Virus record (IMG/VR): IMGVR_UViG_3300027861_000220
Location: 1 to 21,700 of that record
Reading direction: 5' to 3' (one strand)
DNA: 21,700 nucleotides
Origin: a virus
A program made the translations under genes and the position numbers. The notes below the pieces were generated by a model, which was not told the DNA's origin, did not search any database, and worked only from the letters and a program-made list of their open reading frames with translations. Shown in pieces: positions 15,155 to 21,601 of this stretch (positions are counted from its first letter, which is position 1; each line of letters opens with the position of its first letter).

Positions 15155-15281
15155 TGTGATCCCTTTCAAAAATCTTTCTGTATTCGCAATCCGTTATCGC
15201 TTTCGCCCCGCACTTTTTCGAGGCGTTTTTGTTACATAGCGGATAAGCTACACAATAAATATTTTCACACTTGATCGCCAT
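15132..15281 (-). CDS. Small Cys-rich (putative zinc-binding) protein (49 aa)
   Basis: An open frame from ATG 15281 gives MAIKCENIYCVAYPLCNKNASKKCGAK..., with cysteines at 5, 10, 16, 24 and 32, a spacing that suggests a small zinc ribbon. It overlaps the previous gene by 17 nt and the next by 23 nt. The SD is weak, so translation would depend on coupling. The cysteine pattern and lack of stop codons support it. Function unknown. Confidence 0.6.
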   Translation of the reverse strand: MAIKCENIYCVAYPLCNKNASKKCGAKAITDCEYRKIFERDHNEPKKPE

Positions 15282-15774
15282 TGTCGCCCATAATTTCGCT
15301 TTTCATTTCAGCCATATCCATAATGGCGCGGTTTATTGGCGTCAAAGGTGATTTCAACTCGTTTACGTCGGTTGAAACGTAACTCTTATGTGGCGTCAAT
15401 TTGTGTCGTCGGGCCATATCTCGCACACAATAAAGGAAAACAGGCAAGAGATCCGGCTCGATTGCAAACTCGACGTTTTTCTCTCCGTAAACAATCATAT
15501 AAATATAAAAGCCTAAAACTGTTGTTCCTTTATAGCGGATCTCAGTGTCGCGACCTTTCAAAAGGCTGTTGACGTCCTCGGTCATGTCTGGGATCTTGTC
15601 TTTTCCCATATCGAGAAAACCGTCTACAATGCCGGAAAATATGTCAAAAGTTCCTTTGCTTAAAACGATGCTTTCTACGTCGTCGGCTGCAAGATAAATT
15701 TTGACGCCGTTAAAATCTCCTAGCAATTGTCCGGCCTTTGTTTCTGGCTTTTTTATGTTCTGGTTTATTCTCAT
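15265..15774 (-). CDS. Hypothetical protein (169 aa)
   Basis: The product starts MRINQNIKKPETKAGQLLGDFNGVKIYLAADD and has a hydrophobic helix-like stretch GTTVLGFYIYMIVYG near the middle, then FAIEPDLLPVFLYCVRDMARRH and an acidic end. The hydrophobic segments are too broken by charged residues for a clear membrane protein. I do not recognise the family. The ATG overlaps the stop of the 58-aa gene (TAATG), so they form one unit downstream of the endolysin. Confidence 0.7.
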   Translation of the reverse strand: MRINQNIKKPETKAGQLLGDFNGVKIYLAADDVESIVLSKGTFDIFSGIVDGFLDMGKDKIPDMTEDVNSLLKGRDTEIRYKGTTVLGFYIYMIVYGEKNVEFAIEPDLLPVFLYCVRDMARRHKLTPHKSYVSTDVNELKSPLTPINRAIMDMAEMKSEIMGDNGDQV

Positions 15775-15950
15775 TATGGAACCTGAATAATTGGTTTTTG
15801 TTGCGTGACCTTGACGTCGTCGGCCTTTAAAACCGCACTCCTGGCAACCATTCCAGAGAGAGCCGCGCCTTCAAGACCGTTGACATTGTACGTCTGGAAT
15901 AGTGTTATTATTTCTTTAAAAACCGTTTCTACCTTTTTTCCGTCTATCAT
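15774..15950 (-). CDS. Small hypothetical protein (58 aa)
   Basis: ATG 15950 has the strong leader AGAAAGGTAAATT directly before it, identical to the leader of the 49-aa gene at 21299. The product is MIDGKKVETVFKEIITLFQTYN..., a soluble small protein with a helix at residues 7-20 and Val/Lys-rich end. It starts 3 nt after the endolysin stop and its stop overlaps the next ATG. Function unknown. Confidence 0.75.
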   Translation of the reverse strand: MIDGKKVETVFKEIITLFQTYNVNGLEGAALSGMVARSAVLKADDVKVTQQKPIIQVP

Positions 15951-15953
15951 AAT

Positions 15954-16535
15954 TTACCTTTCTAAGTGTTTAAGTGACCGCATAACCCAACCGCGAAGAT
16001 ATTTGTATTTAACCGGTTTATAACTACATCTGTCGAAATATTCTTTAATTCTATAAGCAATAAAATCATTTGGTATAATTGAATACTCCTGGACTTTGTT
16101 GTTTATGAGTTTTAGGCTCGCGGGGCCGATTATTCCGTCAATTTTAATTCTGTTTTCTGCTTTCGTCCAAGCGTTTACGAGTTCTTGTAAAGACCTCGCC
16201 GCCGGTTTCTTTCCTACATTGACCGCATAATCAAAAACCGACTCGGCGAGAGATTGGTTTAAAATCTGCTCGCATTTTAGAGGTTTCCAAAAATATTTTA
16301 AATAAAAATTTTGCACCAAATTAGAAAGTGAAAGGCTTTTGAATTTATAATTATTTTGAACACCTTCTTTAAACTGGTTCCTTTTAAATGAGTCTATGTG
16401 TTCCCATCCGTTCCAATTAGGCCAAAACTTGCGCGATATCCCGCAATAACTTTCGCGGCCAATATCATCCGGATCATTACTATAACCACCTTCGGAAGCT
16501 AGAACCTTCTTAATAGCTTTGTTAAAATCTGCCAA
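15954..16535 (-). CDS. Endolysin: GH108 lysozyme with peptidoglycan-binding domain
   Basis: This 193-aa protein resembles phage GH108 muramidases that cut the glycan strands of peptidoglycan. The catalytic region is EGGYSNDPDDIGRESYCGIS (Glu15 the likely acid), followed by RKFWPNWNGWEH and YFWKPLKCEQI. The middle has ESVFDYAVNVGKKPAARSLQELVNA and DGIIGPASLKLIN, the usual PG_binding_3-type end. Start is TTG 16535 with GGGG 5 nt upstream. No signal peptide, so release would need a holin, which I could not identify here. Confidence 0.9.
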   Translation of the reverse strand: MADFNKAIKKVLASEGGYSNDPDDIGRESYCGISRKFWPNWNGWEHIDSFKRNQFKEGVQNNYKFKSLSLSNLVQNFYLKYFWKPLKCEQILNQSLAESVFDYAVNVGKKPAARSLQELVNAWTKAENRIKIDGIIGPASLKLINNKVQEYSIIPNDFIAYRIKEYFDRCSYKPVKYKYLRGWVMRSLKHLER

Positions 16536-16548
16536 AATATCCCCTTTG

Positions 16549-17091
16549 TTAAATGTGTTTCCAATTTTTTCTTGCTTTTATAAGATGTATAGCTGACGGA
16601 TGAACGTCGTATATACCAGACAACTCTTTTTGTGTTAAACTCGACGCTCTAATATTTAAAACTTGGGTTTCTGTTAGTTTAGATCGGCCTTGAAGTTCTC
16701 CCTTTGGTGGCCGATTCCGCCCTTTGTTTTCTCTATCGTCAACATTGTCTTGGTGTGTCCCTAAAAATAAATGGTCGGTATTGCAACATTTTGGATTGTC
16801 GCAATGATGACAGACAAAAAGACCGGACGGAATATTGACCAAACCAAACGCCACTCTATGAGCTTTTTCAAGTTTGCCATTAACTCTTATTAGTCCATAA
16901 CCTCCCGTCCCTAAAGAACCTTGCCATTCTAAACAATTATTTTTTTTGTTTAACTTCAATCGTTCTGTTAATCGTTCGGAAGTGCTTTTTAAATCTAACC
17001 GGCCGCGAAGCCTCATTCTTTCATAATGCAAACCACAATACTTTGAACCTTTTTTTTGTCTATCGCATTTTTCAACAATACAAACTTTCAT
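16549..17091 (-). CDS. HNH endonuclease (free-standing, homing type)
   Basis: I start this at ATG 17091 (GGGG 5 nt upstream), giving 180 aa; an upstream non-ATG start would add 17 residues. The N-terminus has CIVEKCDRQKKGSKYCGLHYERMRLRG, a zinc-finger-like region. The HNH core is KAHRVAFGLVNIPSGLFVCHHCDNP, CCNTDHLFLGTHQDNVDDRENKG. The C-terminus LTETQVLNIRASSLTQKELSGIYDVHPSAI is a helix-turn-helix for DNA recognition. Such genes are self-propagating endonucleases inserted between phage genes. It has its own promoter upstream and lies next to the endolysin gene, 13 nt apart. Confidence 0.88.
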   Translation of the reverse strand: MKVCIVEKCDRQKKGSKYCGLHYERMRLRGRLDLKSTSERLTERLKLNKKNNCLEWQGSLGTGGYGLIRVNGKLEKAHRVAFGLVNIPSGLFVCHHCDNPKCCNTDHLFLGTHQDNVDDRENKGRNRPPKGELQGRSKLTETQVLNIRASSLTQKELSGIYDVHPSAIHLIKARKNWKHI

Positions 17092-17191
17092 TATTTCCCC
17101 GCACTTTAAAGGCGTTGTGTAAAAGTGCGAGCAAATACACAACTTTAACGAACTGGCCGACCTTTTAAAAATTATCTCCGCACTTTACCAG

Positions 17192-17220
17192 AGTATACAA
17201 TTTAATTGTTATCAATTCAA
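17192..17220 (-). promoter_or_regulatory. Sigma70-type promoter for the HNH gene
   Basis: On the minus strand TTGAAT (17220-17215), a 17-bp spacer and TATACT (17197-17192) fit a promoter about 100 nt before ATG 17091. The spacer contains AATTGATAACAATT, nearly palindromic, which may be an operator. Its activity is untested. Confidence 0.6.
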
Positions 17221-17234
17221 TAAATCTTTTTGTT

Positions 17235-17313
17235 AAAAAGCCGACGCGGGTTTGGTAACTAATCAAAATTAAAACTAACCATTCAAATTTAAGGTTAATT
17301 TATCCGCGCCGAC
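17235..17313 (-). terminator. Probable terminator after the methyltransferase operon
   Basis: GTCGGCGCGG (17313-17304) can pair with CCGCGTCGGC (17249-17240) in a 10-bp stem with two G-U pairs and a ~54-nt AT-rich loop, followed by TTTTT (17239-17235). The first arm lies in the end of the 54-aa gene. The long loop makes it less certain. It would separate the replication genes from the HNH/endolysin unit. Confidence 0.55.
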
Positions 17314-17464
17314 CTTCTTTAAATTTCATTTTATTGATTTTCTTCAAAAGTTTAATATATGGATCCGCCTTTTCTGGCTGGTCTGAAATCTTATATTTGA
17401 GTCCCGTATATCCGAGAGCGTCCACAATTAGCGGGTTGAAAAGTATTTCTTTGTATTCGTTCAT
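17300..17464 (-). CDS. Small hypothetical protein (54 aa) after the methyltransferase
   Basis: The ATG overlaps the methyltransferase stop (ATGA). The product MNEYKEILFNPLIVDALGYTGLKYKIS... is basic at its C-terminus (KLLKKINKMKFKEGRRG). The coupling and length suggest a real gene. No motif is recognised. A terminator-like hairpin starts in its last codons. Confidence 0.65.
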   Translation of the reverse strand: MNEYKEILFNPLIVDALGYTGLKYKISDQPEKADPYIKLLKKINKMKFKEGRRG

Positions 17465-18087
17465 AAAAAACTTACCTGCTTAGTCTCTTCTGTAAATCGT
17501 TTTTTCATAGCGTCGAAATAATCTTTATCAATTTCACAACCGACGAAATCGACCCCGAAATAATGAGCGGCAATTGCGGACGATCCCGATCCTAAATGGG
17601 TGTCAAGAATCTTCTGTCCTGGTTTAGCGTAGTTTTCTAACAACCAACGATATAGTTTGATTGGTTTTTGGCATGGGTGAATAGTTGTTTCACAGCGATT
17701 TAATGAATACCATTCACAATCTACTATTGAAACTTTCACACCTTTTGAATAAGATGCTATTTCACAATCACTATAATTTGGGTGTTTTGTCCTTTTATAC
17801 CAGACTATTGCACCATTATCGCCCTCAAAACAATTATAATAATTAGCACCCCAAATGATACGATCTTTTGATATTCTGGATAATTCTTTGAAATATTTAT
17901 TTTGTGGTATCTCATCATTCCACTTTATATTACCAAATACCCCTCTAGTAACCCCCCTTAGTTTATTCTCTGATTTGTTAGAAAAATCCCCAATCCCATA
18001 AGGAGGGTCAACAATAGCCAAATCAAAGTAATTATTTTCATATTTGGACATAACCTTCATACAATTTTCATTTAATAGCTTAATCAT
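17461..18087 (-). CDS. DNA adenine-N6 or cytosine-N4 methyltransferase
   Basis: This 208-aa protein has VDPPYGIGDF (motif IV, residues ~26-33), a recognition region in the middle, TIHPCQKPIKLYRWLLENYAKPG (~135-157), then ILDTHLGSGSSAIAAHYFGVDFVGCEIDKDYF (motif I/II, ~160-191). Motif IV before I is the beta-class order of amino-methyltransferases. No restriction enzyme lies beside it, so an orphan enzyme protecting phage DNA from host restriction is likely. The first ~130 codons are AT-rich and nearly CpG-free while the last ~75 match the rest of the phage. It is coupled to genes on both sides. Confidence 0.93.
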   Translation of the reverse strand: MIKLLNENCMKVMSKYENNYFDLAIVDPPYGIGDFSNKSENKLRGVTRGVFGNIKWNDEIPQNKYFKELSRISKDRIIWGANYYNCFEGDNGAIVWYKRTKHPNYSDCEIASYSKGVKVSIVDCEWYSLNRCETTIHPCQKPIKLYRWLLENYAKPGQKILDTHLGSGSSAIAAHYFGVDFVGCEIDKDYFDAMKKRFTEETKQVSFL

Positions 18088-18242
18088 ATCGGTATTGGAT
18101 CCTTTTCTCTCGGTTTAAATTGTTTAATTGTTTCCGGCCATTGACAGTGATCCGTTTCTTTCTTTACGTTCTTGACCTGTAGTTTTGAACAGTCCGGAAA
18201 GTTGGCACATTGACCGCATTGAGTTTTTGGTTTCTTTTTCAT
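18084..18242 (-). CDS. Small Cys protein (52 aa) upstream of the methyltransferase
   Basis: The start overlaps the previous stop (TAATG, ATG at 18242) and its TGA overlaps the methyltransferase ATG, so it is coupled both ways. The protein is MKKKPKTQCGQCANFPDCSKLQ..., with Cys 9, 12, 18 and 33 suggesting a zinc ribbon, and a Lys/Pro-rich C-terminus. It may be an accessory DNA- or protein-binding factor. Function unknown. Confidence 0.7.
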   Translation of the reverse strand: MKKKPKTQCGQCANFPDCSKLQVKNVKKETDHCQWPETIKQFKPREKDPIPI

Positions 18243-18478
18243 TAATTGTCTGATTCTTCTTTGAATAATTTTGTGATTTCGTTTTTTTCTGAATTAAAAC
18301 GACAATGATACCCTTTGGTTTTTGGGTAAAGATCCTTAATTAATTTAAATAGGACATCATTACGATATCTCAATTGTGATGACATTTCCGAAACTCCGGC
18401 CTTGGCATCATTAACCGACTCAAAGCAATCAGTGATCGCCTTTATATGCTTTTTATTTGATAATTTTATTATTTCCAT
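18242..18478 (-). CDS. Hypothetical protein (78 aa)
   Basis: ATG 18478 is preceded by AGAAAGGTA at good spacing, so I prefer it to an upstream in-frame start. The product is MEIIKLSNKKHIKAITDCFESVNDAKAGVSEMSS..., helical and charged, with KLIKDLYPKTKGYHCRF in the middle. No family recognised. It begins 41 nt after the RusA stop. Confidence 0.75.
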   Translation of the reverse strand: MEIIKLSNKKHIKAITDCFESVNDAKAGVSEMSSQLRYRNDVLFKLIKDLYPKTKGYHCRFNSEKNEITKLFKEESDN

Positions 18479-18518
18479 TTTTTTACCTTTCTGTTGATTT
18501 TTATTTGTTTTATTCTGT

Positions 18519-18878
18519 TTATCCGTCCACATTTAAAAATATATTGCCTTCGTATCCCCAAAATTTGCGAGCGTTTACACTCCAAACATGACAGTCCTGT
18601 TTAAGTAGCGCGTCCATAAAGCCCTTAATCAGATTGTCAATATCTGGTGTTTGTTGGTGTGGCTGTCCTTCCATCTCTCTTTTTTTCTTCTTTGACCAGG
18701 ATTTCGGCATTGACAAATAGAAATCAATGGTCAACTCGTTAAAGGCACTTTTAAGCCCGAATGAGAGCAGTTTATTCGCGTATGCCCGATAGTCCACAAC
18801 GATCGGTCTTTGCATCCATTTATCTTGTTTGGTCATTCTGGGCTTGGCTTTTGGCTCTATTACTAAAGTTCTAAACAT
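18519..18878 (-). CDS. rusA: RusA-family Holliday junction resolvase
   Basis: This 119-aa protein fits RusA, a metal-dependent endonuclease that cuts recombination junctions. The motifs are: N-terminal KPRMTKQDKW, IDFYLSMPKSWSKKKK, the catalytic HQQTPDIDNLIKGFMDALL (Asp ~78/80) and a C-terminal W..NARKFWGYEG in place of the usual KxxG turn. Length is normal. It lies in the replication block with the ATPase and initiator genes. A 12-codon frame (18909-18871) overlaps its start; it may be a leader or only chance. It has a modest SD (AAAGAG). Confidence 0.88.
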   Translation of the reverse strand: MFRTLVIEPKAKPRMTKQDKWMQRPIVVDYRAYANKLLSFGLKSAFNELTIDFYLSMPKSWSKKKKREMEGQPHQQTPDIDNLIKGFMDALLKQDCHVWSVNARKFWGYEGNIFLNVDG

Positions 18879-18905
18879 TTGTTAAACTCTTTTGATGTTT
18901 GTTTA

Positions 18906-19019
18906 TCATATTTTCAACCTTTCTACAAGCTCGGAAATCAGCCTTTCATATTCTTCGGCGTCCTTTGCTTTCTTGGCTATAATCGCTTTAAAACGTTCGT
19001 ATTCTTGGATATTCGGCAT
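18906..19019 (-). CDS. Very small coiled-coil-like protein (37 aa)
   Basis: An open frame from ATG 19019 (AAGGG about 8 nt upstream) gives MPNIQEYERFKAIIAKKAKDAEEYERLISELVERLKI, a single amphipathic helix with Leu/Ile heptads. It overlaps the end of the 114-aa gene by 32 nt. Probably a real mini-gene, but at this length chance is possible. Confidence 0.45.
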   Translation of the reverse strand: MPNIQEYERFKAIIAKKAKDAEEYERLISELVERLKI

Positions 19020-19332
19020 ATTCGGCCCTTTTTTTTAGGTGTGAACTACTACCGGAAAAGCCTGGAATTGTGATCCCAGACTCGACCATTGAGTCAATGC
19101 AATTTTTTTTTGTTTGGTTTGGTACTTCGACCGGCGACTTTCCCTCATCTTCCGACCAGTTGTATTTCTCGCGAATCCGCAAACAACGCTCCGCCATATT
19201 CATTTCGCTTTCTGTCCATAATTGCCCCAAATGGCTTTTATTATAAAGATGTTTCTCCTGTTGCAAGATCCACACCTTCAAATCTGCCGGAAGCCGGCCT
19301 AAACCTGAATGTAACATCTCCACATTTTCCAT
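18988..19332 (-). CDS. Hypothetical protein (114 aa) overlapping the ATPase gene
   Basis: ATG 19332 has AAAGGA 8 nt upstream, although it lies within the previous gene (92-nt overlap). The protein begins MENVEMLHSGLGRLPADLKVW, then a helical MNMAERCLRIREKYNW and a polar C-terminus (GFSGSSSHLKKRAEYAE). No family recognised. If the start were further in, the protein would lose ~40 residues. The SD supports the long form. It probably works with the replication genes around it. Confidence 0.65.
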   Translation of the reverse strand: MENVEMLHSGLGRLPADLKVWILQQEKHLYNKSHLGQLWTESEMNMAERCLRIREKYNWSEDEGKSPVEVPNQTKKNCIDSMVESGITIPGFSGSSSHLKKRAEYAEYPRIRTF

Positions 19333-20164
19333 ATCTTCGATCCTTTATTTTTGCAATTCTGAAATTGGTTAAATTATCCGTTCCGGCTTTGTCGGCCCAC
19401 TGGCGAGAAACGATAAAACCATTATCGATCATATTGTACCAATGAGAAGAGTCCGAAACGTCGTATAATGAAATTGAACAATTTTTCCCATTAGCCAACT
19501 TTTTAGGTTTGGCCGGATGAGCTACGATCCAAAATGAAATCCCCTTTTCCCTTGCGAACATTTGAATACGGGTTAAGGCGGCCCCTATAAAATCAGTATT
19601 GCTTATACCTTTTGGTTTATTGCTTTCAAGTTTGTTCCAGGGATCGATAATTGCCATATCTATTTTGTTCTCCATGCACTCGTCGAAAATGGTGTTCAAA
19701 ACCTTGTCAACGGTTCCGATATTCATGTGACAGTCGGCAAAAACAAAACGCTCTTTTAAGACCTTTTCCCATTTGTCGAGGTCTTTTTGTGTCATAATTT
19801 CATAACTGTTATAATCACCAGAAAAAGGTTTATTTGCGAGTTTTTCGCAAAGCTTTTGCAAATGAAACTCCGCCGGATAATTCTCAGGACTATAAACGAA
19901 AACTTTCCATTTATATTTTTTCATCATGTTTATAGCTAACGAATCGAGGATTTCGCTTTTACCGCTTCCAGGGCTGCCGGTTACGAGATTTAATTGCCCA
20001 ATCGGCGGAAATTTGAAATAAGGATCTAGAACTGGCCAACCGGTTGTTAACCCTTCCGGCAATCCGTTTGCTAAAATGTCCTTCACCTTTGACATAGCTT
20101 TTCCGACGTCTAACAAGGTCAAGGTGTTATTCATTCTCTCGCCTATTTTTTCCGCTTCATTCAC
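19241..20164 (-). CDS. RecA/DnaB-fold replicative ATPase (helicase-like)
   Basis: This ~307-aa protein has a DnaB/RecA-type core: Walker A TGSPGSGKSEIL (~62-73), KVFVYSPENYPAEFHLQKL, MAIIDPWNKLES (Walker B), RIQMFAREKGISFWIVAHPAKPKK (sensor-like), and C-terminal SRQWADKAGTDNLTNFRIAKIKDRRYGKCGDVTFRF, typical of phage DnaB-like helicases. No primase-binding N-terminal domain is present. Start choice: GTG 20164 has GGGG 6 nt upstream; GTG 20176 has SD spacing that is too short; ATG 20134 is possible with a weak SD. It overlaps the initiator gene by 8 nt. Confidence 0.88.
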   Translation of the reverse strand: MNEAEKIGERMNNTLTLLDVGKAMSKVKDILANGLPEGLTTGWPVLDPYFKFPPIGQLNLVTGSPGSGKSEILDSLAINMMKKYKWKVFVYSPENYPAEFHLQKLCEKLANKPFSGDYNSYEIMTQKDLDKWEKVLKERFVFADCHMNIGTVDKVLNTIFDECMENKIDMAIIDPWNKLESNKPKGISNTDFIGAALTRIQMFAREKGISFWIVAHPAKPKKLANGKNCSISLYDVSDSSHWYNMIDNGFIVSRQWADKAGTDNLTNFRIAKIKDRRYGKCGDVTFRFRPASGRFEGVDLATGETSL

Positions 20165-20867
20165 AAGGTACCCCACCGACTCCGCTATTGTTGTTTATTG
20201 GCTTTTGAAAATTATTTTTATCCCACCGATTTAACCTTCTTTTTAAATCCCAGGTTTTTTCCATTTCAAACCGCATTTTTTTTCCGTTTGATTCCGACCA
20301 ATAACTATAAAATGAGCGCAACATTTCAATATCATGCGTTTCTTTAAAAGGTGTAATTGATTGTTTGAAAGCGTCCTCGCGCCCTTCAATACTTTTCTTT
20401 CCTTTACTTTCCTTTACTTTACTTTGTGTATTAATGGGTGCAACCTTCCGACGGAAATCGAGTTTCTTCCCGAAGTTATCGTGTAAAAGGGTGAATAAAC
20501 TCTCTAAACTCACACAATTACTTTTTCTCTTTGAATATGCGTCTTCTATTGATTTTACGAATTTTTCGTCAAAAACAATGCGCTCAAACTCCCATAAATA
20601 ACGATTAAATACTTTTAACCTCATTAAGTCGGTAATTACCTCAATTAACTGCGTTTCCGTAGTCATTAACTCAGTTGATAACAACATTAACTCGGTTTCC
20701 TCTGATAAATCCAAGAAATGAAAATCTGCGTCGCCTAATTGTTCAATCAATTGATACCAAATCGCGTAACCGGCATGGCCATATTTTTGTTTCATAAAGC
20801 CCATTTTTTTTCCTTGGTGTACTGGGTGTGGAAAATAATCGACGTTATTTCTTTCGGGCCTTGACAT
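20157..20867 (-). CDS. DUF4373-like replication initiator
   Basis: I start this 236-aa protein at ATG 20867 (GGAG 5 nt upstream); an upstream GTG would add 25 residues. It begins MSRPERNNVDYFPHPVHQGKKMGFMKQKYGHAGYAIWYQLIEQLGD, the DUF4373/Lin1244-type N-terminal domain of phage and plasmid replication proteins. A winged-helix-like part follows (ITDLMRLKVFNRYLWEFERIVF), then a Lys/Ser linker and a C-terminal domain ending at the ATPase gene. Residues ~55-82 hold four seven-residue repeats (T[EQD]L[MI]), encoded by four 21-bp DNA repeats that may be the origin. It precedes the helicase, as initiator-loader pairs do. Confidence 0.82.
   Translation of the reverse strand: MSRPERNNVDYFPHPVHQGKKMGFMKQKYGHAGYAIWYQLIEQLGDADFHFLDLSEETELMLLSTELMTTETQLIEVITDLMRLKVFNRYLWEFERIVFDEKFVKSIEDAYSKRKSNCVSLESLFTLLHDNFGKKLDFRRKVAPINTQSKVKESKGKKSIEGREDAFKQSITPFKETHDIEMLRSFYSYWSESNGKKMRFEMEKTWDLKRRLNRWDKNNFQKPINNNSGVGGVPCE
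20621..20704. repeat. Four 21-bp iteron-like repeats inside the initiator gene (candidate origin)
   Basis: ATTAA cores occur at 20623, 20644, 20665 and 20686, exactly 21 bp apart (two helical turns). The best copies read CATTAACTCRGTT; two others are degenerate (CATTAAGTCGGTA, AATTAACTGCGTT). An AT-rich stretch lies to the left (20560-20620). This resembles lambda, where iterons lie inside the O gene. The period is seven codons, so a protein repeat can also explain it. Confidence 0.55.
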
Positions 20868-20903
20868 AAAGCTCCAATCAAATAGGGATTCGGCGGTTTG
20901 GGT

Positions 20904-20982
20904 GAATTGCAGTAAACCCGCGCCTATATGTCCAGAGGACACCGATCCCTAAAAAGTAATCTTGTGTTCGATGCTGCAATTC
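20904..20982. repeat. 9-bp inverted repeat around a small hairpin, upstream of the initiator
   Basis: GAATTGCAG (20904-20912) is perfectly complementary to CTGCAATTC (20974-20982), 61 bp apart. Between them TGTCC-AGA-GGACA forms another small hairpin. The segment lies in the 160-bp gap (20868-21027) before the initiator ATG, so it could be a structured leader RNA or a binding site. Confidence 0.5.
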
Positions 20983-21027
20983 ATTTTAAATTAAAATAGT
21001 TAATACAATCCTGAGATCAAGCGTTTT

Positions 21028-21153
21028 TTAGTTTTTCTTTCTTTCGTACATATATGAAAATATGGCAAAAGCTGCCCATACAATAGACATTATAAGGTGA
21101 TTGTTAGAGCTACAAACCACACTACATATAATTCCAAGTTGAGAGCTTTTCAT
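21028..21153 (-). CDS. Small membrane protein (41 aa)
   Basis: ATG 21153 overlaps the previous stop (ATGA). The product, MKSSQLGIICSVVCSSNNHLIMSIVWAAFAIFSYMYERKKN, has one strongly hydrophobic stretch (residues ~19-36) followed by a basic end, typical of a single-pass inner-membrane protein with N-out or hairpin topology. Coupling supports it. Function is unknown; it is far from the endolysin, so I do not call it a holin. Confidence 0.6.
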   Translation of the reverse strand: MKSSQLGIICSVVCSSNNHLIMSIVWAAFAIFSYMYERKKN

Positions 21154-21299
21154 TTTTCGCCTTTCAATTTTTCAAGCTCCGATTCCAGTTTCCCCACATA
21201 AGCGACGATCCTGTTTTTACGCTCTTCGATAAATCCTGTCACCCAAGGCGAAAGTATACTCATGTCGATCAATTCGTCTAATTCCTGGCTTATATCCAT
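21150..21299 (-). CDS. Small hypothetical protein (49 aa)
   Basis: ATG 21299 has the strong leader AGAAAGGTAAATT, identical to that of the gene at 15950. The product MDISQELDELIDMSILSPWVTGFIEERKNRIVAYVGKLESELEKLKGEK has a C-terminal Leu-heptad coiled coil and an acidic N-terminus. It overlaps the small membrane protein gene. Function unknown. Confidence 0.75.
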   Translation of the reverse strand: MDISQELDELIDMSILSPWVTGFIEERKNRIVAYVGKLESELEKLKGEK

Positions 21300-21338
21300 A
21301 ATTTACCTTTCTTTGATTAAAGTATAATAACGAGTTTC

Positions 21339-21509
21339 TTATTTTACTTTCCCTCGATTCGTAAACCGCTTGAAAATGGTTCTCTTTTCGAGTTCCTCGC
21401 ATAGAATGATCCTGCCATAGGCTGCCAGAGATATTTTCAATTCTTTAGCGTTGTTCGCTAGGTCTTTGTATTCGCCTTGTTCTAGTTGTGACGTAAAGCA
21501 TTTTTTCAT
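21339..21509 (-). CDS. Small basic protein, possibly ribbon-helix-helix-like (56 aa)
   Basis: ATG 21509 follows AGAAAGGTACACA. The product is MKKCFTSQLEQGEYKDLANNAKELKISLAAYGRIILCEELEKR..., with a short strand, then two helices (EYKDLANNAKEL, SLAAYGRIILCEEL) and a basic tail (FKRFTNRGKVK). This order resembles ribbon-helix-helix DNA-binding proteins, but it is only a pattern match. It is the first gene after the terminator. Confidence 0.7.
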   Translation of the reverse strand: MKKCFTSQLEQGEYKDLANNAKELKISLAAYGRIILCEELEKRTIFKRFTNRGKVK

Positions 21510-21532
21510 TGTGTACCTTTCTTTGAGTTTTT

Positions 21533-21601
21533 AAAAAAGCAAGAGCGGGTTAATAAATTAATATTCACCTAAAACCAGCGACGATTTTTTGCTCTTGCTT
21601 T
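21533..21601 (-). terminator. Rho-independent terminator after the cytosine methyltransferase
   Basis: AAGCAAGAGC (21600-21591) pairs perfectly with GCTCTTGCTT (21546-21537) and runs into TTTTTT (21538-21533). The loop is 44 nt and itself can fold. It lies directly after the stop of the methyltransferase. The strong stem and T-run support termination. Confidence 0.75.

Noticed and set aside
18871-18909. 12-codon frame before RusA
   Set aside because: It starts at the stop of the 37-aa frame and ends inside RusA. It may be a leader peptide, but this is too short to support as a gene.
21217-21402. 61-aa minus-strand frame
   Set aside because: It crosses the ends of two real small genes (21150-21299 and 21339-21509) in another frame and includes their SD region.
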